Shown piece by piece: positions 16,847 to 26,267 of a DNA stretch of 43,678 nt. This DNA comes from JAKANM01 sp964356495. Lineage in GTDB: Bacteria > Patescibacteriota > Patescibacteriia > Magasanikbacterales > GWA2-37-8. The stretch is taken from contig CAYHHR010000004.1 in the NCBI GenBank assembly GCA_964356495.1, positions 1 to 43,678 on the forward strand, read 5' to 3'. The stretch's first letter is position 1; the number at the start of each line of letters is the position of its first letter. The position numbers were made by a program, and so were the translations under genes. The notes beneath the pieces are model-generated. The model searched no databases, was not told where the DNA came from, and saw only the letters and a list, made by a program, of their open reading frames with translations.

Positions 16847-18079
16847 CTACGGCGCCATGTACGGCATCGGGTTGACCGGGATGCCATTTTGACGCACCTC
16901 AAAGTGCAAATGCGGACCAGTCACAAACGGCCCGGCGCCGACCGTCCCGGGCGTACCACCGGAATAACCGATGATATCGCCGCGATTTACGAATTGATCC
17001 TCGGTCACATTTATCCCGCTCAAATGCCCGTAAACGCTCGAGATATTTCCGGTATGAACAATTAGAATATAACTGTAACACGACGCGACACCGCAACGCC
17101 TGGCGCGCGCTATATAACCGGAAGCGGCCGCTTTGATTGGCGTGCCATAACTGGCCCGAATATCAATCCCGCTGTGCTCAAACACCCGCTTGAACGGATA
17201 ACCTTCATCATGAAATACGGCGTTGATAACGTGGCTTTGCGCCGGCCAACTCATGATTACTGACCCGGACGCGACGATCTTTTGTTCCCTCTCTAATTTT
17301 TTTTGCAGCTGCTGTTCAAAGGTACGCTGTTCGGTTTCGATTACCCGGTACTGTTCTCTTAAACTTGCCAATAATGTTTTAAATCTGGCCTCAGACGATT
17401 TTGTTTGGATCAGCAGGGTCTCCTTGGCCGTTTCTTGGCTCACCAATACGCCTTTTTTGCCCTCCAGTTCATTTTGCAAATTCTGAAAAACCAATTGCTT
17501 GGTATGAACTTGCTTCTGGCGTTCGGCGAGATCCTGCATCGCGAGGCGCAGCGTCTTCACCGAACGTCCGAGATCCGCGTTGATGTTTTCAATCGAACGC
17601 AAATCATTATAAAAATCGCTAAAATTATTATAGGTCAGCATTATCTCCAAATAATTTTTTTGCTCTCCGGAATGAACGCTTTGAATTATTTTCGCGATCA
17701 GTTTCTTCTGTTTGCCAATAATTTTCTGTTTATCTCCAATCGAAATATTGAGGGCGTCAATTTCGAGTTGATTTTCTTTGATTTTTTCCCTCGTCAATTC
17801 GATGTCCGTCCCAATTTGAGAGACGCGATTGCCGATGATGTCAAGCTGATTTTTCAGCGACACCGCCTGGGTTTCCTTCTCACTGATGGTTTTTTTGTAA
17901 TTATTGATCGTGTTCTCAAGTTCCTTGATTTTATCCTTTCTTTTGGAAATTTCCTGATTCAATACCTGAATTTCACCGCTTGACCCGCCAACATTCACCG
18001 CAAAAGCAAAAAAAGGCCGGCTCAAAAAGATGCCCATTCCCGTAAAAATAACCAAATAAAAAAAATGCTTTACTTTCAT
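16847..18079 (-). CDS. Secreted coiled-coil M23 peptidase (EnvC/murein hydrolase type)
   Basis: 410 residues. A signal peptide (about 1-28) is followed by a long coiled coil (about 35-265) and a C-terminal LytM/M23 domain. Zinc ligands are intact: HSGID (HxxxD) and GPHLHFEVR (HxH). It should therefore be an active endopeptidase cutting peptidoglycan cross-bridges, unlike E. coli EnvC, which lacks the metal site. It is convergent with the recombinase. The start is the ATG at 18079, on which the promoter predicts transcription to begin directly. Confidence 0.92.
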   Translation of the reverse strand: MKVKHFFYLVIFTGMGIFLSRPFFAFAVNVGGSSGEIQVLNQEISKRKDKIKELENTINNYKKTISEKETQAVSLKNQLDIIGNRVSQIGTDIELTREKIKENQLEIDALNISIGDKQKIIGKQKKLIAKIIQSVHSGEQKNYLEIMLTYNNFSDFYNDLRSIENINADLGRSVKTLRLAMQDLAERQKQVHTKQLVFQNLQNELEGKKGVLVSQETAKETLLIQTKSSEARFKTLLASLREQYRVIETEQRTFEQQLQKKLEREQKIVASGSVIMSWPAQSHVINAVFHDEGYPFKRVFEHSGIDIRASYGTPIKAAASGYIARARRCGVASCYSYILIVHTGNISSVYGHLSGINVTEDQFVNRGDIIGYSGGTPGTVGAGPFVTGPHLHFEVRQNGIPVNPMPYMAP

Positions 18080-18085
18080 ATATTC

Positions 18086-18094
18086 AGTATAGCA
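18086..18094 (-). promoter_or_regulatory. Extended -10 promoter of the M23 peptidase gene
   Basis: TGCTATACT on the minus strand. Counting 7 bases from the end of the -10 box puts the start of transcription at 18079, the A of the ATG, so the mRNA is predicted to be leaderless. The -35 region is weak. Confidence 0.6.
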
Positions 18095-18121
18095 TATTTT
18101 GGAGGATTGAAAAAATAGTCC

Positions 18122-19630
18122 CTAGAGCTTCCCGAGCGCAATTTCTATTCTTCTGATCGACTCATCTTTTCCAATCGCCTCCGCGATTTCAAATGGCCCC
18201 GGGGAATTCGGTTGTCCGGAAAGCGCCACGCGCCAGGGCCAGAGCACACTGCCGTTTGAATAGCCGTTTTTCACCACCCACTCCCCTACCGATTTCTCCA
18301 GATCAGATTTATTCCAATTATTTTCTTTGACGTCGGACAAAAATTTATGAACTTCCGGCAAAATTTTCCGCGCTTCTTCGATTGAACCTTTCTTCCAAAC
18401 CAAAAGCTCCTTTTCATACCCCGGAAGCTTCAAGGCAAACGCCAGCGCCGCCGGCAATTCAGCAAGAGTGGTCACGCGTTCGCGTTCCAAAGAAATTATT
18501 TTTTCGAGCCGTTCTGAATTAACTCCTCCATTAAAATAATCTAAACTTCTGCCGGCCAATTCAGCGTCAGACAACTTTTTTATATATTCCTTATTAAACC
18601 AATTTAATTTATCAACATTAAACACCGCTCCAGTTTTGTTTACTTTTGAGAGATTGAATTCCTTAACCAACTCATCCAACGAAAAAATTTCCCGCTCATC
18701 GCCAGGATTCCAACCAAGAAAGGCGACGAAATTCACCAGGGCCTCCGGTAAATAGCCATTCTTTTGGTAATCAGCTACCGCGACGTCACCTTGCCGTTTA
18801 CTTAACTTCGATTTATCGGCGTTAAGCAAAAGCGGCAAATGCGCAAACTCGGGCGCGTTCCAACCAAAACATTTATATAGTTGTATATGCTTTGGCGTAC
18901 TGCTGATCCACTCGTCGCCACGAATTACGTGCGTGATTTCCATCAGATGATCATCGACGACTACCGCCAGATGATAGGTTGGAAATCCGTCCGACTTCAT
19001 CAAAACCTGATCATCTACCAAAGCATTTTTTATTTTTACCTCGCCATGGATTAAATCCTTGAAAATCGTCTCACCTTCTTTTGGCATTTTCAGACGTACC
19101 ACATGATTCTCCCCGGCCACGATTTTCTTTTTTGCTTCATCGCTGCTGACAGTTTTCAAACATTGCTGATCATAACCCGTAGGCTGTTTATTTTGTTGCT
19201 GAGTTTCACGAAGTTTTTGCAAACGATCAGGCGTACAGAAACAATAATACGCACTCCCCTTCTCCAGAAGTTCTTCGGCAAATTTTTTATAGATATCTAG
19301 ACGTTCTGACTGAACATACGGCCCCTTTTCACCATTCTGAACAATCTTCGCTCCCTCCCCTTTCCAAGGGGAGGCTAGGTGGGGTTTGCCGTCCTTTGCG
19401 ACCTCGCCACTCAACATAACACCCCCATCCGGCACAATACCAGCCCAATAAAGAGACTTCAAAATATTTTCAGTTCCGTCCGCCACGAACCGCTCCCGAT
19501 CGGTATCCTCGATACGCAACAAAAATTTTCCGCCCTGATTTTTCGCGAATAAATACGAATACAAAGCGGTACGAAGACCGCCGACATGAAGATAACCGGT
19601 TGGGCTGGGAGCAAAACGGGTGCGGATCAC
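18122..19630 (-). CDS. gltX: Glutamyl-tRNA synthetase (non-discriminating or not undetermined)
   Basis: Class I synthetase charging tRNA-Glu (and perhaps tRNA-Gln), 502 residues. The N-terminal RTRFAPSPTGYLHVGGLRTA carries the HIGH-like motif and KSKLSKRQGD the KMSKS-like motif; HVIRGDEWISSTPKH lies between. The GTG at 19630 is chosen as start because it gives the canonical N-terminus and overlaps the tagA stop as GTGA; in-frame codons further upstream lie inside tagA. A 50-bp repeat (19350-19399) is translated in frame after the GVMLSGEVA segment as KDGKPHLASPWKGEGAK. Confidence 0.94.
   Translation of the reverse strand: MIRTRFAPSPTGYLHVGGLRTALYSYLFAKNQGGKFLLRIEDTDRERFVADGTENILKSLYWAGIVPDGGVMLSGEVAKDGKPHLASPWKGEGAKIVQNGEKGPYVQSERLDIYKKFAEELLEKGSAYYCFCTPDRLQKLRETQQQNKQPTGYDQQCLKTVSSDEAKKKIVAGENHVVRLKMPKEGETIFKDLIHGEVKIKNALVDDQVLMKSDGFPTYHLAVVVDDHLMEITHVIRGDEWISSTPKHIQLYKCFGWNAPEFAHLPLLLNADKSKLSKRQGDVAVADYQKNGYLPEALVNFVAFLGWNPGDEREIFSLDELVKEFNLSKVNKTGAVFNVDKLNWFNKEYIKKLSDAELAGRSLDYFNGGVNSERLEKIISLERERVTTLAELPAALAFALKLPGYEKELLVWKKGSIEEARKILPEVHKFLSDVKENNWNKSDLEKSVGEWVVKNGYSNGSVLWPWRVALSGQPNSPGPFEIAEAIGKDESIRRIEIALGKL
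19350..19399 (-). repeat. GC-rich palindromic coding repeat, type A1 (gltX copy)
   Basis: Matches 2078-2127 at 49 of 50 positions and has the same orientation relative to its host gene, but is read in a different frame, giving KPHLASPWKGEG instead of TPPNLPLERGG. Confidence 0.9.
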
Positions 19631-20421
19631 ACTTTTTCTTTTAAAATTAAATAAGAAAATTTCAGCGTCGCGTTGAGAATTCTGCCGAAACGCCTCGGCT
19701 GTTTCCACAAACGATACAGCCATTCTAAACCAATTTGACGCATAAGTCTAGGAGCGCGCCGAATAAATTCGGACAAATAATCAAACGCGCCGCCTACCCC
19801 CATGCCGATTTTTACGCTCGGCATTTTTACTAAATTTTCGGCCAGCCACTTCTCCTGTTTCCCCATGCCGAACGCCACAAACAAAATATCAGGCTTTGTT
19901 TCATTAATTTTTTTAATTGAAAATTGATCATTGGAATTTGATTGGAAATTGGAAATTGGAAATTGGAAATTTTCGTCAATAGTAGGCCCTTTGTCATACC
20001 CAGCAATTTTTAATCCAGGAAATTTTTTTAATAAATTTTCACTCGCCATTTTGACGACCTCATCGCTCAGGCTCCCCAATAAATAGATTGAATACTTTTT
20101 TTGTTCAGCGAGTTTGCACAGATCAACCATAAAATCAACTCCGGTGATTCGGTCCAACCCACCCCTACCCCGCCCAAGCGGGGAATTGTTTTTTCCAAAA
20201 TACCGCCTGGCGAGCCATAGACCAAACCCATCGCAGAGATTCAGCGATCCCCTATTTAGAACTTCTCTAAAATACACATCTGTTTGCGCCATAACCAGCA
20301 TTTCCGGGTTAGGTGTAAATATCAGGTGCTGACCGCTGGAAAAAATAAATGATTCGGCTTTTTTGACAGCCTCACCCCCTGAAAAATCATCGATACGTAT
20401 ACCCAAAATAGTATTATTCAT
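19627..20421 (-). CDS. tagA: WecG/TagA/CpsF family glycosyltransferase (GT26)
   Basis: Transfers an N-acetyl-mannosamine-type or related sugar to an undecaprenyl-linked acceptor in surface-polymer synthesis; 264 residues. Family signatures are TPNPEMLVMAQ near the N-terminus, LCDGFGLWLARR, ITGVDFMVDLC, YLLGS, and the C-terminal GMGVGGAFDYLSEFIRRAPRLMRQIGLEWLYRL broken by loops. Two repeat types are translated inside it: SPLGRGRGG (20154-20188) and NFQFPISNFQ (19941-19968). It overlaps gltX by 4 bases. The exact sugar is not determinable. Confidence 0.9.
   Translation of the reverse strand: MNNTILGIRIDDFSGGEAVKKAESFIFSSGQHLIFTPNPEMLVMAQTDVYFREVLNRGSLNLCDGFGLWLARRYFGKNNSPLGRGRGGLDRITGVDFMVDLCKLAEQKKYSIYLLGSLSDEVVKMASENLLKKFPGLKIAGYDKGPTIDENFQFPISNFQSNSNDQFSIKKINETKPDILFVAFGMGKQEKWLAENLVKMPSVKIGMGVGGAFDYLSEFIRRAPRLMRQIGLEWLYRLWKQPRRFGRILNATLKFSYLILKEKV
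19941..19968 (-). repeat. Heptamer tandem repeat (ATTGGAA)x4 inside tagA
   Basis: Four perfect copies of ATTGGAA on the + strand, with degenerate copies on either side (about 19925-19974). Read on the coding strand it gives NFQFPISNFQ. The heptamer contains no stop codon in any of six frames. Confidence 0.9.
20154..20188 (-). repeat. GC-rich palindromic coding repeat, type A3 (tagA copy)
   Basis: Thirty-five bases with a CCCCGCccaaGCGGGG hairpin, identical at all 35 positions to 42583-42617 in mnmA. Translated as NSPLGRGRGGL in both genes. Confidence 0.92.
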
Positions 20422-20449
20422 GATATAATAAACCTGTTAAATCAACCAA

Positions 20450-20458
20450 ATTATACCA
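20450..20458 (-). promoter_or_regulatory. Extended -10 promoter of tagA-gltX
   Basis: TGGTATAAT on the minus strand, predicting transcription from about 20443 and a 22-base leader. It is divergent from the clpB promoter and close to the latter's -35. Confidence 0.55.
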
Positions 20459-20461
20459 CAG

Positions 20462-20490
20462 TTGACAAATAAATAAAGAGTTGATAATAT
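20462..20490 (+). promoter_or_regulatory. Promoter of clpB
   Basis: TTGACA (20462-20467), a 17-base spacer and TAATAT (20485-20490). Predicted start near 20497, inside the CIRCE element. Confidence 0.8.
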
Positions 20491-20495
20491 TCCTT

Positions 20496-20522
20496 TTATC
20501 ACTCAGACTATCAGAGTGCTAA
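20496..20522. promoter_or_regulatory. CIRCE operator (HrcA-binding site)
   Basis: TTATCACTC, nine bases, GAGTGCTAA: the CIRCE consensus (TTAGCACTC-N9-GAGTGCTAA) with one mismatch in the left arm. It overlaps the predicted start of clpB transcription, the usual position for HrcA repression. hrcA itself is not in the window. Confidence 0.9.
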
Positions 20523-20530
20523 ATCAATAT

Positions 20531-23179
<2,649 letters not shown>

Positions 23180-23223
23180 CACATTTTCTCGTTTTGACTT
23201 CTCTATTCACAAACCGCCTGCCA

Positions 23224-23232
23224 TGCTATAAT
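23224..23232 (+). promoter_or_regulatory. Extended -10 promoter of the cell-wall fusion gene operon
   Basis: TGCTATAAT, a perfect extended -10. Predicted start near 23239, 3 bases before the ATG at 23242, so the mRNA would be nearly leaderless. No good -35 at the usual distance. Confidence 0.6.
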
Positions 23233-23241
23233 TATAAGCGT

Positions 23242-25467
23242 ATGGTGCTTTCGTTTCTAAAAAAATTTACGCTGGGATTGGCGGTGTTTTTCGTTTTACC
23301 TAACGCCGTTCTGGCACAGGCCGACTTCAATCCTTCCTTCATAATTTCGGATCCGGAAATGCAAGACTACCGCAGTCTGGATCGGAACGATATCCAGGCA
23401 TTCCTGAACGACAAAGGCAGCTATATCCGAACCGGACAGTTCGAGGATGCAAGTGGCACGATGAAATATGCCGCTGATATAATCTATACCGCTTCTCAAA
23501 ATTACCAAATTAATCCGAAATTTTTATTGGTAACACTCCAAAAAGAACAAAGCCTCGTGACCGATGACACACCAACTCAGCGGCAGCTCGACTGGGCGAC
23601 TGGTTACGCGGTTTGCGACGGCTGCTATCTCAGTGATCCCAGGGTTCAAAAGTATCGCGGCCTCGGCAAGCAGATCGACGGCACGGCCGGCGTCATCCGA
23701 TGGTACTACGACAATCAGGACCGTCCGGTGGTAAAGAAAAAAGATACCCCGATCCGCATCGACGACACTGATGTTACTCCGGCGACCTGGGCAACCGCGT
23801 TTTTATATACCTACACTCCTCACCTTCACGGCAACGCCAATTTCTGGCGTATTTGGAGCACCTGGTTTTCACAGGTTTATCCCAACGGAACCCTGCTCCA
23901 ATCCGCAAGTTCAAGCGATTATTGGCTGATCGATAACGGCAATCGCCGAAGGTTCAGAAGCAGAACCGCCCTCATCACGCGCGTTGACCCGAGACTGGCA
24001 ATCAAAACCAGCGAAGTCGATCTTCAGAATTATAAAATCGGACCGGATATCGCCTTCCCAAATTATTCGCTTTTGCATACCGAATCATCGACCTTTCTGC
24101 TTGATTATGACACGCTGCGGCCATTCGCTTCCGATGCAGTTGTCGCGAAGTTAGGTTTCAACCCTGACGAACTGATCGATGTCGCCGAGTCAGACCTCAT
24201 CGGGTACAACATCGGGACGACAATCACCGCTTCATCGACCGCCCCGCAAGGAATAATTTTTAAAATTTCCGACGCGCCCAACACCTTTTACCTCATGAAA
24301 GATGGCGTGCTATACCCGATTATTGATCAGATGATTTTGCAAACTAATTTTAAATCCCTGCCGATAGAAAAACATAAACTTAAAGAACTTTCCGCCTATC
24401 AAACGGCCGATAACCCGATTAAATTCAACGATGGCGCCCTGATCCAGGTTCAAAATAGCGGCATCATTTATGTGATGGATAATGGTAGGAAACGTCCGCT
24501 CGCCGACGATGACACCTTCCTGGCGCTCGGTTACAAAAAGTCAAACATCATCACCGTCAAATCGCTTACTGCCATGAATCTCCCAACCGGTGATCAAATT
24601 TTTGTAAACAACAATCTCACATCAGCGCGCAACAAATATTTAGGCGACAGCGAAACTCCGGTCAGTGATCTGTACGGCAAAACCGCCTCCGCCTCATACC
24701 TGGTTGCCGAATATCCAAGCGGTCGAATTGTTTCCGGAAAAAATGTCGACAGCAGGCGTTCGATTGCTTCACTCACAAAGCTTCTGACAGCCTATGAAGC
24801 GATTCATGAGGATTTCAAATTAAAAGGCGCCACCGTTTATGATGATAAAAAATATAATTCCGACGGCAATACCCTAAATCTAAAAAATGGCGAAAAAGTT
24901 CGCAATCAAGACATGTTCTATACGATGCTTATCGGGTCGGATAACAGTGCCGCGCGCCTGGTCGCTCAAAACACCTCCATCGACGAGGACAGCCTGGTCC
25001 GAAAAATCGGTCTTCGCCTCGAGAAATGGGGCGCTGATTACACCAGTGTGAAAGATGTGACCGGATTGGACGCCAACAATAAATCCACCCCCCGCGATCT
25101 TCTAAAAATTTTTACCAAAGTACTGGACAACAAAACCATCAGGGATGCTCTTAGCTCGCCGTCCTACACCTATACTGAACTTAAATCCCGTGATAAAATA
25201 TCTACGCATCGCTTCAAGAATACCAACCAGATTCTCACTAATATTCCTCTCAAAAAAAGAGACTACCGGATACTTGCCACTAAGACAGGCTATACTGACG
25301 AAGCGGGCGGAGTTATGATTATGCTGGTCGAAGCCAAAAAGACAAAAAAACAATACGTCATTGTGACCCTCGGAAACTCAAACTACAAAAAACGTTTCGA
25401 GGAACCGCATAAGATCGCTGAATGGATTACTACCTCCAATTTAACCCTTACTAACAAAAAGAAATAA
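23242..25467 (+). CDS. Secreted fusion: lysozyme-like domain, wall-type repeats and S11 D,D-carboxypeptidase
   Basis: 741 residues with a signal peptide ending near NAVLAQA. The first domain (about 30-205) begins FNPSFIISDPEM and contains KFLLVTLQKEQSLV and TAFLYTYTPHLHGN; this lysozyme-like module occurs in secreted actinobacterial and CPR proteins, and the Glu in KEQ could be catalytic. About four repeats of 55-60 residues follow (210-455), each with a core like FYLMKDGVLYPI or IYVMDNGRKRPL. The C-terminal penicillin-binding domain (about 475-735) has SLTK (510-513), SDN (566-568) and KTG (681-683), so D-alanyl-D-alanine carboxypeptidase activity is expected. The ATG at 23242 gives the signal peptide. 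First gene of a run reaching 30947. Confidence 0.85.
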   Translation: MVLSFLKKFTLGLAVFFVLPNAVLAQADFNPSFIISDPEMQDYRSLDRNDIQAFLNDKGSYIRTGQFEDASGTMKYAADIIYTASQNYQINPKFLLVTLQKEQSLVTDDTPTQRQLDWATGYAVCDGCYLSDPRVQKYRGLGKQIDGTAGVIRWYYDNQDRPVVKKKDTPIRIDDTDVTPATWATAFLYTYTPHLHGNANFWRIWSTWFSQVYPNGTLLQSASSSDYWLIDNGNRRRFRSRTALITRVDPRLAIKTSEVDLQNYKIGPDIAFPNYSLLHTESSTFLLDYDTLRPFASDAVVAKLGFNPDELIDVAESDLIGYNIGTTITASSTAPQGIIFKISDAPNTFYLMKDGVLYPIIDQMILQTNFKSLPIEKHKLKELSAYQTADNPIKFNDGALIQVQNSGIIYVMDNGRKRPLADDDTFLALGYKKSNIITVKSLTAMNLPTGDQIFVNNNLTSARNKYLGDSETPVSDLYGKTASASYLVAEYPSGRIVSGKNVDSRRSIASLTKLLTAYEAIHEDFKLKGATVYDDKKYNSDGNTLNLKNGEKVRNQDMFYTMLIGSDNSAARLVAQNTSIDEDSLVRKIGLRLEKWGADYTSVKDVTGLDANNKSTPRDLLKIFTKVLDNKTIRDALSSPSYTYTELKSRDKISTHRFKNTNQILTNIPLKKRDYRILATKTGYTDEAGGVMIMLVEAKKTKKQYVIVTLGNSNYKKRFEEPHKIAEWITTSNLTLTNKKK

Positions 25468-25470
25468 TGT

Positions 25471-26265
25471 ATGTCGTTAGTCTTTGCCGCGATTACGCCT
25501 CATCCGCCTTTGCTTATCCCATCAATCGGCAAGGACGCGATTAAAAAAATCGAGCGCACGCGCCAGGCATTTCTGAAATTAGAGGAAGATCTATACGCCG
25601 TTCACCCCGATGTTATAGTTATTATTTCGCCGCATGGCCGGCAATTTCCAGACGCGTTTATCATTAACATGGCGCCAAAATATGAAAGCGACCTAAAGGA
25701 ATTTGGGGATCTTGCCACTAAAATTTCCTTTAACGGCGACATCACTCTGCCATACAATATCCGCTCTGCCTGCAACATCGATCATACCTGTGAAACCGTC
25801 ATCATCAGCGAACCGAAGCTTGATCACGGCATAGTCGTTCCGCTTTTCTATTTAACAAAACATCTGCCGGACACAAAAATTTTACCGATCAGTTTTTCAG
25901 AATTTGATGAAAAGACGCATCTTGAATTTGGCGCTATCCTGAAAGATCAAATCATGACAAACAATAAACGAATAGCGGTGATTGCGTCCGCGGATTTATC
26001 ACACGCGCTTTCAAATGACGCGCCGGCCGGATTTAATAAAAACGGCGAAATTTTTGACAAAAAAATTCAAGAAGTGCTCGCTTCCCACAATACCGCCGGA
26101 TTACTTTCCCTAGACAAAGAACTCGTCAGCGGAGCCTCGGAGTGCGGCCTCCGCTCAATTTTAATTCTCATGGGAATATTGCGTGACGTAAATTACCGCT
26201 ACGAATCCTACGCCTACGAAGCTCCTTTCGGCGTCGGCTATCTCACAGCCAATTTTATAATCTAA
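25471..26265 (+). CDS. MEMO/LigB-like (class III extradiol dioxygenase fold) protein
   Basis: 264 residues, similar to the LigB-type domain of AmmeMemoRadiSam system proteins. Putative metal-site or active-site residues are visible as ITPHPPLLIPSIG, ISPHGRQFPD, KLDHGIVVPLFYL and SADLSHALS. The family fold resembles extradiol dioxygenases, but for most members no reaction is established. The AMMECR1 and radical-SAM partners are not nearby. It starts 3 bases after the fusion gene and is followed 2 bases later by the priA-like gene, so it is co-transcribed with cell-wall and translation genes. Confidence 0.8.
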   Translation: MSLVFAAITPHPPLLIPSIGKDAIKKIERTRQAFLKLEEDLYAVHPDVIVIISPHGRQFPDAFIINMAPKYESDLKEFGDLATKISFNGDITLPYNIRSACNIDHTCETVIISEPKLDHGIVVPLFYLTKHLPDTKILPISFSEFDEKTHLEFGAILKDQIMTNNKRIAVIASADLSHALSNDAPAGFNKNGEIFDKKIQEVLASHNTAGLLSLDKELVSGASECGLRSILILMGILRDVNYRYESYAYEAPFGVGYLTANFII

Positions 26266-26267
26266 AT

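Noticed and set aside
19631..19723. Longer N-terminus for gltX
   Set aside because: The extra residues are the antisense-free continuation of the frame inside tagA and precede the canonical GluRS start; the GTGA overlap supports 19630.
19925..19974. Regular repeats that might be read as a short CRISPR array
   Set aside because: The unit is a 7-bp tandem without spacers, lies inside a coding frame and has no cas genes nearby.
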